Source: Paracoccaceae bacterium (GTDB lineage Bacteria > Pseudomonadota > Alphaproteobacteria > Rhodobacterales > Rhodobacteraceae). Taken from it: 64,000 nt of DNA. The notes under the pieces are model-generated. The model did not search any database. It had not been told where the DNA came from and saw nothing but the letters and a program-made list of their open reading frames with translations. Position 1 is the first letter of the stretch, and every line of letters begins with the position of its first letter. The stretch covers positions 1 through 64,000 of the forward strand of contig JAQWQJ010000060.1 of assembly GCA_029244725.1 (NCBI GenBank), read 5' to 3'. The translations under genes and the position numbers were made by a program. This document shows positions 1-7,218 of the stretch, piece by piece.

Positions 1-103
1 CACATAAACTGGCCGCAGTTCGAGCCGTGGTTCCGGCAACAAAATGCTCGACCAGGCGACCCTGTTTATACTTACTTAAGCGACTCTTCCGCATGCTTCC
101 CAT
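1..103 (-). CDS. IS1595-family transposase, N-terminal part (runs off the window)
   Basis: Only the first 34 codons are in the window, starting at the ATG whose first base is 103. The peptide contains MRKSRLSKYKQGRLVEHF followed by a VAGTTARTAA stretch, the typical N-terminus of IS1595/ISXO2-like transposases, which carry a small N-terminal zinc-ribbon/HTH part before a DDE-type catalytic domain. The catalytic domain lies outside the window, so activity cannot be judged. The family call rests on recognising this N-terminal signature and on the nearby terminal repeat. Confidence 0.7.
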   Translation of the reverse strand, partial: MGSMRKSRLSKYKQGRLVEHFVAGTTARTAASLC

Positions 104-138
104 GATAACACCTTTTTCGCGTTATCTGGGTCAGCCCC
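1..138 (-). mobile_element. End of an IS1595 (ISXO2-like) insertion sequence
   Basis: The element runs off the left edge of the window. Its terminal sequence, read inward on the minus strand, begins GGGGCTGACCCAGATAA (about 122-138) and is followed closely by the start of a transposase gene. The boundary with host DNA is placed near 138 because a reading frame for a TolA-like protein resumes just outside it. The other end and the target duplication are not visible here, so the exact border is an inference. Confidence 0.7.
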
Positions 139-607
139 AAAACAATATAGCTCTAGCGATGACTATCCGTTCGACCACTCTACGTTTACCTACCTGACGT
201 TACCAAATTTTGGAGTTGTCGAAATATTTAGGCGCAACCTAACGGCTGCGGAACTAGCAAATGAAATAGAATGTTACCTGCGTAAATCAATGCCAATCGC
301 TGAAAAGGATAACTTACGCAAATCGATCTCCGCTTGCTGGAATACTGGTAGTTTGTCCTCTGATGCTCTGAGAACATCTGTCGAAGTGGAATTTGAAATA
401 TCGAGGGAAGGCAAACTAAAACCTTCTTCAATCAAACTTGCTTCTAGCTCAAGCAGTTCTGAAAACGCCACCAAACAAGCTTTTGAGGCTGCGAGGCGGG
501 CCATTCTACGATGTGGCGCGCGCGGTTTCGATCTGCCCGTCGAAAATTATGCTCATTGGAAATCCATAATAATGACATTTGATCCGGTCGAAATGCGCCT
601 GGATTAA
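139..607 (+). pseudogene. TolA-like C-terminal domain protein, 5' end cut off by the IS1595 element
   Basis: An open frame runs without a stop from the IS end to 607. Its last ~105 residues match the TolA C-terminal (TonB-fold) domain of Rhodobacteraceae: a CWN motif, a middle part reading LRTSVEVEFEISREGK, then AARRAILRCGARGFDLP and a closing MTFDPVEMRLD. TolA spans the periplasm in the Tol-Pal envelope complex. A possible internal ATG at 290 has no ribosome binding site, and the ~50 residues before it do not look like the usual Ala/Lys-rich TolA stalk. The upstream part (membrane anchor and stalk) is missing because the IS sits there. It is probably a disrupted paralogue; a full tol locus would be expected elsewhere. 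Confidence 0.65.
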
Positions 608-681
608 TTAACTTCCAACATAAAGATAAGCGGCCACTTTTAATGAAACGACTTTTAATGTGAATACTTGTTTCATATAAA

Positions 682-713
682 TGAGCAGCCCCACTTGAGT
701 GGTCCAAATTGAT
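682..713 (-). repeat. Left 32-bp inverted repeat, IS3-like terminal repeat
   Basis: This sequence begins TGAGCAGCCCCA and ends in GGTCCAAATTGAT. It is the inverted copy of 2354-2385, with 28 of 32 positions identical by my count. IS3-family elements commonly have ends starting TGA and a CCCC run about 8 bases in, so it resembles such a terminus. It lies upstream of the chimeric gene at 807, and no transposase gene is found between the two copies. Confidence 0.6.
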
Positions 714-806
714 GCAGCTGCTCACAAGGTCATTTTAGAACCCAATCATATCAGATAGGCTGCTTTTAAACGTTGAATTCAGCGGTGAACCGAGTTTAAA
801 TGTCTG

Positions 807-2261
807 ATGGCGTGTTCAGAATTGTTAAGGCTTTCAAAGTCCCTTCTTTCATTTCTAGCCCTTGTCTTGTGGTCTGCAGACGCAATTGCAGAGCAATATG
901 ACATGCGCTTCCTGCCTTTTTTAATTGATTTAGATGAGCCCACCGTGGCGCTCCTTGCGGACGATATTACCTCTAGAGCAGCACTAAACCTAGAGAGGAT
1001 GACAGAGGCCTATCCCGAGGTCGAATTGTTAATGCTTGTGAGCAATGGTGGCGATGCACATGCCGCACTTATGTCTGCAAAAATTATTGATGAGATGGGA
1101 TGGCAAACGTACATTCCAATTGAGAGTGGTTGCTACTCTGCTTGTGCTTTTTTGTACTTTGCTGGTTCAATCAGATATGCGGACGGTGAACTTGGTGTGC
1201 ACCAAACTAGTAGTGAAATTGAGAGTAATTACGCTTCACAGCTTACAGTAGCTGACATTTTAGAAGTGCTATCCAATTTTCAGGTGGACCAGCGAGTTTA
1301 TCAAAAAATGTTCTCGACACACCCGGAAGACATGTATGTCTTTTCAGAAAGAGAACTTCGAGAATTCGGGCTTTTGGGAGAGAGAAAATCGGTCTCTGGA
1401 AAATCTATAGTTCAACCTGTGGCACCGATGGCGGATGAGGTAACGTTTGAAGAGGCGCCCGTGGAAACTACAGAACAACCGTCAATTGCGATCGCCGAGG
1501 AATTGCCTGCAGAGGCAACGCCGACACCGCAAATGTCGGCACCCTTGATAGATGATCTGCCAACTTTGACAGGAACGGGCTCGGCTGCATCTGATGGGCC
1601 GTTGGTGCAAAACTCCCAAACGTTCGAAAATCCCGACAACCTACCGGTTATGTCGATCGTTCTGATCGAAACGGGCGAGTACAACATTGGCAGTGACGCT
1701 TTGGCATCGTTTCCCTATCCGATTACCTTCGCAATAGATCCGTTAAGTGAAGATACACTTGAAAGGGCTGCCGCTTATCGCGAACGCGGGTTCGAGTTGT
1801 TGGCCGTAGCAAACCTACCAAGCAGCGGCGGCGAAGAACTGGCAGATCTGGCGCTACTACCGACGCTGGACAGCGTTCCCGGGCTTGTCGGAATTCTGGA
1901 AGGCGCGGGAGAGGGGTTGCAAGGGAATATGGAACTATCCGAAGGCGTTCTGCGTATGCTCGAAGCCACTGGATACGGGCTATTGCTGCGCTCGAACGGA
2001 TTGAACGCGGCCCAGCAAATGGCCGAGGGGCGCGGGCTCCCGGTTGAGACGATTTTCCGTGACTTTGACGCCAATGGCCAGAATGCGACCGTTATCAGAA
2101 GTTTGCTGGATCAGGCAGCCTTTAAGGCCCGCCAAGAAGGATCAATCGTGATGGTTGGCCGCTTGAGGCCAGCGACAATCTCTGCGCTGTTGCTTTGGGG
2201 CTTGCAGGATCGGGCCAGCAGCGTTGCGCTGGCACCTGTATCGGCTGTGTTGACGCAGTAA
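807..2261 (+). CDS. Secreted chimera: ClpP-like protease domain fused to divergent polysaccharide deacetylase domain
   Basis: The 484-residue product starts with a signal peptide (hydrophobic SLLSFLALVLW, then AIAEQ, residues ~1-28). Residues ~30-190 resemble periplasmic ClpP-like proteins of the COG3904 type: LMLVSNGGDAHAALMSAKII, then GCYSACAFLYFAG with a plausible catalytic Ser, then GVHQ with a plausible His. A Pro/Ala/Glu-rich linker (~200-275) follows. Residues ~278-484 match the C-terminal domain of Rhodobacteraceae divergent polysaccharide deacetylases (ENPDNLPVMSIVLIETGEY; LRSNGLNAAQ; FRDFDANGQNATV; ISALLLWGLQDRASSVALA). That family normally has a long low-complexity N-terminus, not a protease-like domain. 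The 5' half looks more A/T-rich than the 3' half, suggesting a recombination join. The gene lies between two IS3-like inverted repeats. The true substrate is unknown. Confidence 0.75.
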   Translation: MACSELLRLSKSLLSFLALVLWSADAIAEQYDMRFLPFLIDLDEPTVALLADDITSRAALNLERMTEAYPEVELLMLVSNGGDAHAALMSAKIIDEMGWQTYIPIESGCYSACAFLYFAGSIRYADGELGVHQTSSEIESNYASQLTVADILEVLSNFQVDQRVYQKMFSTHPEDMYVFSERELREFGLLGERKSVSGKSIVQPVAPMADEVTFEEAPVETTEQPSIAIAEELPAEATPTPQMSAPLIDDLPTLTGTGSAASDGPLVQNSQTFENPDNLPVMSIVLIETGEYNIGSDALASFPYPITFAIDPLSEDTLERAAAYRERGFELLAVANLPSSGGEELADLALLPTLDSVPGLVGILEGAGEGLQGNMELSEGVLRMLEATGYGLLLRSNGLNAAQQMAEGRGLPVETIFRDFDANGQNATVIRSLLDQAAFKARQEGSIVMVGRLRPATISALLLWGLQDRASSVALAPVSAVLTQ

Positions 2262-2353
2262 CAACGGTTAAGCGATTGCCAAATGTATCAAAGCGCGCGG
2301 CGGACTTCGGAAAGCAATGTTGCATTGGACCAGAGGCCTTTCATGCAATAACA

Positions 2354-2385
2354 ATCAATTTGGACCAGTCAGATGGGGTTGCTCA
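2354..2385 (+). repeat. Right 32-bp inverted repeat, IS3-like terminal repeat
   Basis: It is the partner of 682-713 in opposite orientation, beginning ATCAATTTGGACCA and ending TGGGGTTGCTCA. Four mismatches are seen over 32 positions. It sits about 95 bases after the stop of the chimeric gene and just before the pentapeptide-repeat gene. The three bases outside each repeat (AAA on the left, ATA on the right) are not an exact target duplication. Confidence 0.6.
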
Positions 2386-2425
2386 ATAGCATAGTGGTAT
2401 GAGCGATGCTGCAAAAGGAATTACC

Positions 2426-3121
2426 GTGGAACCCAATCGATACCTTCTTTTTGCCTTTATAACATTTCTGATTTGGCCGGGTTTTGCTTTGTCTGATAGC
2501 TCTTCGATTTTCAGGTTTCCCACGCGAGAAACACCAATGCTTCACGAGGCACTTCCAGAAATCATGGCTCGTGACATCGAGAAGTTGAAGTACGTTGGAG
2601 CATTGCTCGACAACCAAGATTTACGAGGGGAGAATTTTGAGAGTTTCGATCTTTCAAGCGCAGTATTCGACAATTCTGACCTCCATTCAGCCAATTTTCG
2701 CTATGCAAAAATACTCTCGGCGAGCTTCGCCGGAGCAAATTGTTCTGGTTGTGATTTTAGTGGAGCTTTGCTCCAAGGAGTGAATTTCGAGGAAGCGAAC
2801 ATGTCGGAAGCAATATTCGTACGAGCCGACTTTCAACGTGTGAATATGAATTCGATTACGCTATCTGGGGCAAACTTCAGTTTTGCCAAACTTGCTAATG
2901 CAAATCTGCAAAGTTTAAATTTGAGCGGCTTGTCGTTTTGGGGAGCAGACTTAACGGCCGCAAATTTGGAAAATTCGAACTTAACCGGCGCGGATATGAC
3001 AGGAGCCGACCTTACTGGTGCAAACCTAAGTGGCGCAAAATTAGATTTCGTGAAGTTGCGCGGGGCGATTTTATGCAATACTGCGCTAACCGACGGCTCG
3101 AAGATATATACAGGGTGTTAA
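2426..3121 (+). CDS. Secreted pentapeptide-repeat protein
   Basis: I prefer the GTG at 2426 over the in-frame ATG at 2399 because AAAGGA lies about 6 bases ahead of it and the resulting 231-residue protein begins with a normal signal sequence (YLLFAFITFLIWPGFALS). From residue ~70 to near the end the protein is a run of A(N/D)LXX-type pentapeptides (for example ADLTAANLENSNLTGADMTG), which fold as a right-handed quadrilateral beta-helix. A C-terminal Cys pair (ILCNTAL...YTGC) and CSGCDF in the middle could form disulfides in the periplasm. Family members serve as scaffolds or DNA mimics; export argues against a gyrase-protection role here. The function is unknown. Confidence 0.85.
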   Translation: MEPNRYLLFAFITFLIWPGFALSDSSSIFRFPTRETPMLHEALPEIMARDIEKLKYVGALLDNQDLRGENFESFDLSSAVFDNSDLHSANFRYAKILSASFAGANCSGCDFSGALLQGVNFEEANMSEAIFVRADFQRVNMNSITLSGANFSFAKLANANLQSLNLSGLSFWGADLTAANLENSNLTGADMTGADLTGANLSGAKLDFVKLRGAILCNTALTDGSKIYTGC

Positions 3122-3259
3122 GTGTCAACGGCGGCGTAAAAGCCTGCCAGTCGGCAGAGCAAAAGTAGGCCATTTTGGTGCAAGTGACTTGGAGCGTGTG
3201 GCCCTCAAATAGCAAGCACGTTTCAAGGCGCATTGGCCATGATGCCAATTATTTGATCG

Positions 3260-3450
3260 CTATTTTTGTTTGGGTGCGAGGCGTGCCCGGCTTTGACTGA
3301 GACGATAGCTCTTGCGGTTCATTTCCAAGATGTTGATGTGGTGGGTCAGCCGATCCAGCGGGGCACCGGTCAGGCGTTCCGTGCCGAAAGTTTCAGTCCA
3401 TTCCTCGAAGGGCAGGTTGCTGGTGATCAGAATTGAGCCTAGCTTGCGCG
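3260..3450 (-). pseudogene. istB-like remnant (IS21 family ATPase, C-terminal ~60 residues)
   Basis: The frame encodes the C-terminal end of an IstB-type helper ATPase: ILITSNLPFEEW, then FGTERLTGAPLDRLTHH, then ILEMNRKSYRLSQSR. IstB proteins are about 250 residues; here only the tail survives and the Walker motifs are missing. No istA or IS21 terminal repeat was recognised nearby. The remnant joins directly onto the truncated small gene at 3593, so it marks an old IS21-type insertion or deletion that trimmed the end of the integrative element to its right. Confidence 0.75.
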
Positions 3451-3593
3451 TTCGCGAAAGCCTGTGAGCCTTGCCGTGCCTGGAGCATATCGGCCAGGTA
3501 CTGGCCTTGGGCATTTTCTAATCTGGCAATCTCCGCTTCCGCGTTGGCCGTATTCTCTAGCGCGACGTCAATATGGGTCGATAGGTCAGTCAT
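3451..3593 (-). pseudogene. Small unknown gene of the integrative element, 3' end replaced by the istB remnant
   Basis: Translation from the ATG at 3593 gives MTDLSTHIDVALENTANAEA and continues as a Glu/Ala-rich helix for ~47 residues before running into istB-derived sequence in another frame; the fused frame stops at 3393. A good ribosome binding site (AAAGGA, ~8 bases ahead) and the overlap with the stop of the preceding gene support a once-real gene. I do not recognise the product. The start looks intact; the natural C-terminus has been lost. Confidence 0.5.
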
Positions 3594-3784
3594 TTAGTTA
3601 TTCCTTTGGATACTTTATGATGTTTGACGGCTTGGTGCGTGAACCCACGAATGTAGGCTTGGATGACCGCGTCCTGATAACGAACACAGGCCGCGAACTC
3701 CGGACCAAGGGAACCGTCGTAATCGTCATCGACAATCATCTCCGCTTCCGAAATCCAGTTTAGCAGTTGAGCCACTCTTTCCAT
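3590..3784 (-). CDS. Unknown small protein of the integrative element
   Basis: Starting at the ATG at 3784 the product has 64 residues (MERVAQLLNWISEAEMIVDD...VSKGITK). It is acidic in its N-terminal half and basic at the end (HQAVKHHKVSKG). A GAGGAG sequence lies ~14 bases ahead of the start, somewhat far. A longer reading back to 3892 is open, but it crosses a G/C-run region and has less support. Its stop overlaps the ATG of the next gene at 3593, as in an operon. No family is recognised. Confidence 0.5.
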   Translation of the reverse strand: MERVAQLLNWISEAEMIVDDDYDGSLGPEFAACVRYQDAVIQAYIRGFTHQAVKHHKVSKGITK

Positions 3785-3916
3785 TTGTCTAATGGTGTCT
3801 CCTCGGTTTGTGTTTTCGGTAACTCGCGTACCCTCACTGCGAAAATGAAGTGGGGGGGAATTTCTCCCCACGGTTTGTTTCCGTAGAAACATCGATGGGC
3901 CTCCCCCCCCTCACCC

Positions 3917-3944
3917 CCGCACCCCCTAGTAAGTGGGGGTGCGG
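3917..3944. repeat. Hairpin with perfect 10-bp G/C stem beyond the primase gene
   Basis: CCGCACCCCC (3917-3926) pairs perfectly with GGGGGTGCGG (3935-3944) across an 8-base loop. It lies ~100 bases downstream of the primase-helicase gene and next to the G-tract block at 3983-4020. There is no T-run on either strand to make it an ordinary terminator. Together with the neighbouring repeats it is a candidate replication origin structure. Confidence 0.6.
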
Positions 3945-3982
3945 AGGTAGGTCTTTGGGGTACAGCCCATCACCCGCACCTT

Positions 3983-4020
3983 GGGGCGCAAGGTGGGGGT
4001 AAAGTGGGGGAAGGTGGGGG
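3983..4020 (+). repeat. Four G-tracts with near-identical 10-bp repeats (possible G-quadruplex or iterons)
   Basis: On the plus strand the tracts are GGGG, GGGGG, GGGGG and GGGGG with 3-6 base spacers. Three units read AAGGTGGGGG, AAAGTGGGGG and AAGGTGGGGG at 3990-3999, 4001-4010 and 4011-4020. The spacing fits the usual intramolecular G-quadruplex pattern. A 69-codon frame on the minus strand (3834-4043) crosses this block, but its protein is essentially the translation of the repeats. Confidence 0.55.
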
Positions 4021-4039
4021 TAATTCAGATTTTGCGACA

Positions 4040-6097
4040 TCATACGAAGTCCTCGAAATTGTAGGTTTCAAGCGTCTCTTGCGGACTGCATGGAGCGATT
4101 AAGATCGGGGGTGTTTTGCCCTTGTCATTCTTGTCAGAAGTCGCTCTTTGGAGGGTCCCATCCTGAACCATTTTTTCGAGTAAGCGTTTGATCTTGGCTT
4201 TGCCGGTTTTGTCGGGCGTGATGCCAAGTTCCTTGGCAATTCGATAACCGCCCCATTGCTGAGCCTGCGCACTCTGTCTAAGCGGCGATCCTGACATCTC
4301 AGCGTCTGTGGCAATTCCGATCACTTTGCGCACCGCATCGAAAGGTAGACCCGCCATTGGTCCCGGCCATGACCAACGCATGATCGCTGGTTGGAAATGA
4401 CCGTCTGCGATTTCAACGGTCGCCTTCTTAAACCACTTGTTCGAGTTCGCTGTGGGTGGCGCAAGGTTGCTTTCTGCATCCCCTACACGAAAATAGCGCC
4501 AGTGCTCATCAACACCGGCCTCAACACCCTCTGCTTCCGTCATCGGCACAAGGACACGGTTAAAGCGGCTCGTTCCGCGCAGCGCACCGCCACCCCTTGC
4601 GTCATCAATGCCCGGTGTCGATCCCGCCATCATCTTGCGAGTGTGGTGAACAAGGTGGACCGCACAACTGGTAGCGTTGGCGAAGGCACGCAAGCGTTGC
4701 CCGATCTTCCTAAAGACTTCGTTTGTTTCGGGGCAAGTCGTTAAGTCCTGCAATGGATCGAGAATAACGATTTCGATCTCGTTTTCGGTGACGAAGTCTT
4801 GCAGCCATTCAAATAGCTTTTCGTTGATCGTTGCGTCGTCACCTGACGCCAGGAAGAAGTTGTCGCGGTTAATGCCCGATACGGCCCAGAGTTGGCCCTC
4901 AAGATCGCTCTGCTCGATGCTGTGTGCCTCACAGATCGCGCAGACACGGGCGTTAATGGTATTTTGATCATCCTCTGCACAGTAATAGAGAACCCGCCGC
5001 CTTTGGGCCAATTCGTCAAGCAGGATCGAGCCACCAACGGCGGCATCAACGGCCTCAGTTGCGGCTAACAAAGACTTCCCAACTTTCGGCGCTGCAACGG
5101 TCAAACTTGTGTACCCGGCGGCATAAAAGTCGCTGAAAAGGAATTTGGTTTTCGGAATACTTGCGGGATCAGTGAACGACCACCCGTGGAAGTCGTTTGG
5201 GGTAGTAAACCCTTCCTCGACAGATGATTGTTTTGGCGGGTGTCGCGGTTCTTTTAAACCTGCCTCAATTCCACTTTTGATCGTCTTGGAAATCTCATCG
5301 ACATGCAGCCCAGTTTCCTCAGCCGCAGAACGCAACTCAGTCTCAACGGTCGCCCGTTCAAGGCCACCGCCAGCGATGATCTGGCCCAAGGAAAACGCGG
5401 CTGCATTTAGCGCATGATTTCTCTGCCCCTTCGGTGTGGCCCAGAGCTTTGTTGTTTCGTCGGTTAGCGCTGCTTCGGCCCATCGGTTGCTAGGTTCGCT
5501 TACTTCCGCTGGGGGAGCTTCCTGTGGTCTCTGTTGTGCCATCAGATCGATCAGCCATTCGGGCGCGTCAGCTATCTCGCAGTCCTCAGGGGATCGTGCC
5601 CACGAGTATTCTCCGTCCTGGCGTATGGTTGGTGCTGCGACGACATAACCACCGTCGCCGCGATGATCCAACCCAGGTCCGACTTTACCAGCGTCGATGC
5701 CAACCTTGCGATGCGGGTATTTGAAGTAGAGATGCCGCCCACCGCTAGGGGTGCAGACTTCCACCGTGTTAGGTAAGGGATCGTGCTCGGCTTCCAGAGT
5801 GCGCAGCGAGGCGGGACCGTTCTTGCCGTGACCAGCTTCAGTGTCAATATCGAGCACGAGTAGTTCGCTTTCCGGTCCGGTCGCAATACCGATGCCCAAA
5901 GTAGGGTTATTCTCCCAGCGTCGGCAAATTTCGTCTCGGTCAGTCGTAGCACCCCATCGTTTTCCGTTGGTCTTTTGACTTGTTGTCGGATGAGGTTTCC
6001 ATTTACCGCTATGATCTTTTTTGAAATCCAGGGCAAAGACCGGCCAGCCGCGCCGAGCGAATGATAGGGCCGCGTCGAGGTTAGAATGATCAATCAT
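4040..6097 (-). CDS. Primase-polymerase fused to RepA-like replicative helicase
   Basis: The 685-residue protein has an N-terminal bifunctional primase/polymerase domain (residues ~1-190): RRGWPVFAL, the metal-binding LDIDTEAG, the SGGRHLYF motif and HRGDGGYVVAAPT. Residues ~310-540 form a RepA/RAD55-like (AAA_25) helicase domain with Walker A (APKVGKS), Walker B (IVILDPLQDL) and a VHHTRK motif. The C-terminal part carries a winged-helix-like stretch. I choose ATG 6097 because GAGGTG lies ~6 bases ahead; a GTG at 6106 is alternative. Its start overlaps the upstream stop (ATGA). Such fusions start replication of phage satellites and plasmids by combining origin-proximal helicase and primer synthesis. 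Confidence 0.9.
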   Translation of the reverse strand: MIDHSNLDAALSFARRGWPVFALDFKKDHSGKWKPHPTTSQKTNGKRWGATTDRDEICRRWENNPTLGIGIATGPESELLVLDIDTEAGHGKNGPASLRTLEAEHDPLPNTVEVCTPSGGRHLYFKYPHRKVGIDAGKVGPGLDHRGDGGYVVAAPTIRQDGEYSWARSPEDCEIADAPEWLIDLMAQQRPQEAPPAEVSEPSNRWAEAALTDETTKLWATPKGQRNHALNAAAFSLGQIIAGGGLERATVETELRSAAEETGLHVDEISKTIKSGIEAGLKEPRHPPKQSSVEEGFTTPNDFHGWSFTDPASIPKTKFLFSDFYAAGYTSLTVAAPKVGKSLLAATEAVDAAVGGSILLDELAQRRRVLYYCAEDDQNTINARVCAICEAHSIEQSDLEGQLWAVSGINRDNFFLASGDDATINEKLFEWLQDFVTENEIEIVILDPLQDLTTCPETNEVFRKIGQRLRAFANATSCAVHLVHHTRKMMAGSTPGIDDARGGGALRGTSRFNRVLVPMTEAEGVEAGVDEHWRYFRVGDAESNLAPPTANSNKWFKKATVEIADGHFQPAIMRWSWPGPMAGLPFDAVRKVIGIATDAEMSGSPLRQSAQAQQWGGYRIAKELGITPDKTGKAKIKRLLEKMVQDGTLQRATSDKNDKGKTPPILIAPCSPQETLETYNFEDFV

Positions 6098-6420
6098 CCC
6101 ACGCACCTCGCGAATTGAGGAGGAGATACTGAAAATGGCGCAGATATGAGAGGCAGGTTTGCAGACTGAAAACCAAGTCGTGTTTTCGACGTGCCCCGGG
6201 GTCTATAGTTATTTAGGAAAACTTTTGTTGCAGGTGGCTTTTTTTCGTCAATTAGCGCAAAAGTTATCGTCATCCGCACGGGTTCTTCACTGAGTAGATA
6301 TTGCCATCGCATCCCTCCATCAATTTCGATTGGCTTAAGCCAATTGACAAGCGGCGAGGATAGTTTCCGGACAGTTCGTTCAACGGCTTTGAGCATGATC
6401 GCAATGTGTCCGATTTCCAT
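6094..6420 (-). CDS. Unknown protein between the AlpA-like regulator and the primase
   Basis: The 108-residue product begins MEIGHIAIMLKAVERTVRKL. The frame is open further back, but the ATG at 6420 forms a TGATG overlap with the stop of the AlpA-like gene, a strong translational-coupling signal. The protein is basic, with a central SPLVNWLKPIEIDGGMRW stretch and an Arg-rich C-terminal half. No signal peptide or membrane segment is seen. Its position between regulator and replication gene suggests a role in replication or its control; no family is recognised. Confidence 0.6.
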   Translation of the reverse strand: MEIGHIAIMLKAVERTVRKLSSPLVNWLKPIEIDGGMRWQYLLSEEPVRMTITFALIDEKKPPATKVFLNNYRPRGTSKTRLGFQSANLPLISAPFSVSPPQFARCVG

Positions 6421-6596
6421 CAGTTGTTCGGACACATCAAATACTCCCAAGCGCTCTGTGGAATTCGTACGGCAGTTCCAATTTTGACGGATTTGAGTTT
6501 TCCTGACTTGATCAGCCTATTGATCGTTGCGCGCGAAAGGTTTCCCAACCTCCCACACTCCGCAATCGTCAGATATTTTTCTTTATGTTCTTGCAT
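6420..6596 (-). CDS. AlpA/excisionase-like helix-turn-helix protein (58 residues)
   Basis: This short gene encodes a MerR-like winged-helix protein of the type found in excisionases and AlpA regulators: YLTIAECGRLGNLSRATINR forms the helix-turn-helix, followed by the wing LIKSGKLKSVKIGTAVRIPQ and SAWEYL. The ATG is at 6596 and the TGA ends at 6420, overlapping the next start. GAGGTG lies a few bases upstream. In P4-like elements such proteins switch on integrase or help excision. Size, motif order and location all fit. It probably governs excision and the operon that continues to the primase. Confidence 0.8.
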   Translation of the reverse strand: MQEHKEKYLTIAECGRLGNLSRATINRLIKSGKLKSVKIGTAVRIPQSAWEYLMCPNN

Positions 6597-6687
6597 AAGG
6601 CACCTCGTTTCTTGGGGTGCCTGGATGTTCGCATAGCGATGCCAATATTATTATGAACAAACTTCTACAGAAAAAGGTAGATATCGT

Positions 6688-7218
6688 TCAGGTCAGTCTA
6701 CTATTCCACGCTCTGCTTGCTTTAATTCGAAACGCCTCTTCAGACGCAATATTTTCCAGTAGCTCAGGAAATTGGATTGAAATTTTGGTCAGTGCCAGCA
6801 CGAAAGTTGAACTAGTACTAATCGTAACTCCTTTACCGAATTTCTCGAATACTTCACCTACTTCGCAGATTAGGGTTTCTTGAACTGATGCAGGCCTGCC
6901 GCGTCTAAATCCGTTTCGTATGTCTTCATCAAGCTTGTCTATGTCGAAGTTCGGCAGATAATCGGGGCCCAGTTCATCTAAGCTCTTTAGAAATTTCTTT
7001 GCGCTCTTTTGAACGTTAGCAATTTTTTTACCCTCTTCTGTGCGGTTAGAAAAATAGTCGACTGAACCGCGCGCACGGGCGCCTGCAATTACATCTTCAA
7101 GGCCATCTAGGATATCTTTTGACAGCTCTGGGAACGCAGTTCGGTCTAAATTTTTGCGCTCCGCTGTTGTGACCTTCTGAACCAAAAATCCGCTTTTACG
7201 CCCCCTTGTGGATTTCAT
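6688..7218 (-). CDS. Unknown protein translated together with the integrase
   Basis: The 176-residue product is mostly helical and charged. Its ATG at 7218 overlaps the integrase stop (ATGA), so it is probably made from the same message. The N-terminus is very basic (MKSTRGRKSGFLVQKV), followed by ELSKDILDGLEDVIAGARAR; a central RRGRPASVQETLICEVGEVF resembles the start of phage-type regulators but is not a clear helix-turn-helix. No known family is recognised. As it directly follows int, a role in recombination control or in competition with a helper phage is possible but unproven. Confidence 0.6.
   Translation of the reverse strand: MKSTRGRKSGFLVQKVTTAERKNLDRTAFPELSKDILDGLEDVIAGARARGSVDYFSNRTEEGKKIANVQKSAKKFLKSLDELGPDYLPNFDIDKLDEDIRNGFRRGRPASVQETLICEVGEVFEKFGKGVTISTSSTFVLALTKISIQFPELLENIASEEAFRIKASRAWNSRLT

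Noticed and set aside
3834-4043. 69-codon frame whose ATG overlaps the primase stop
   Set aside because: The overlap is tempting, but the Pro/His/Gly-rich product is the translation of G-tract repeats and a hairpin; noncoding structure explains it better.
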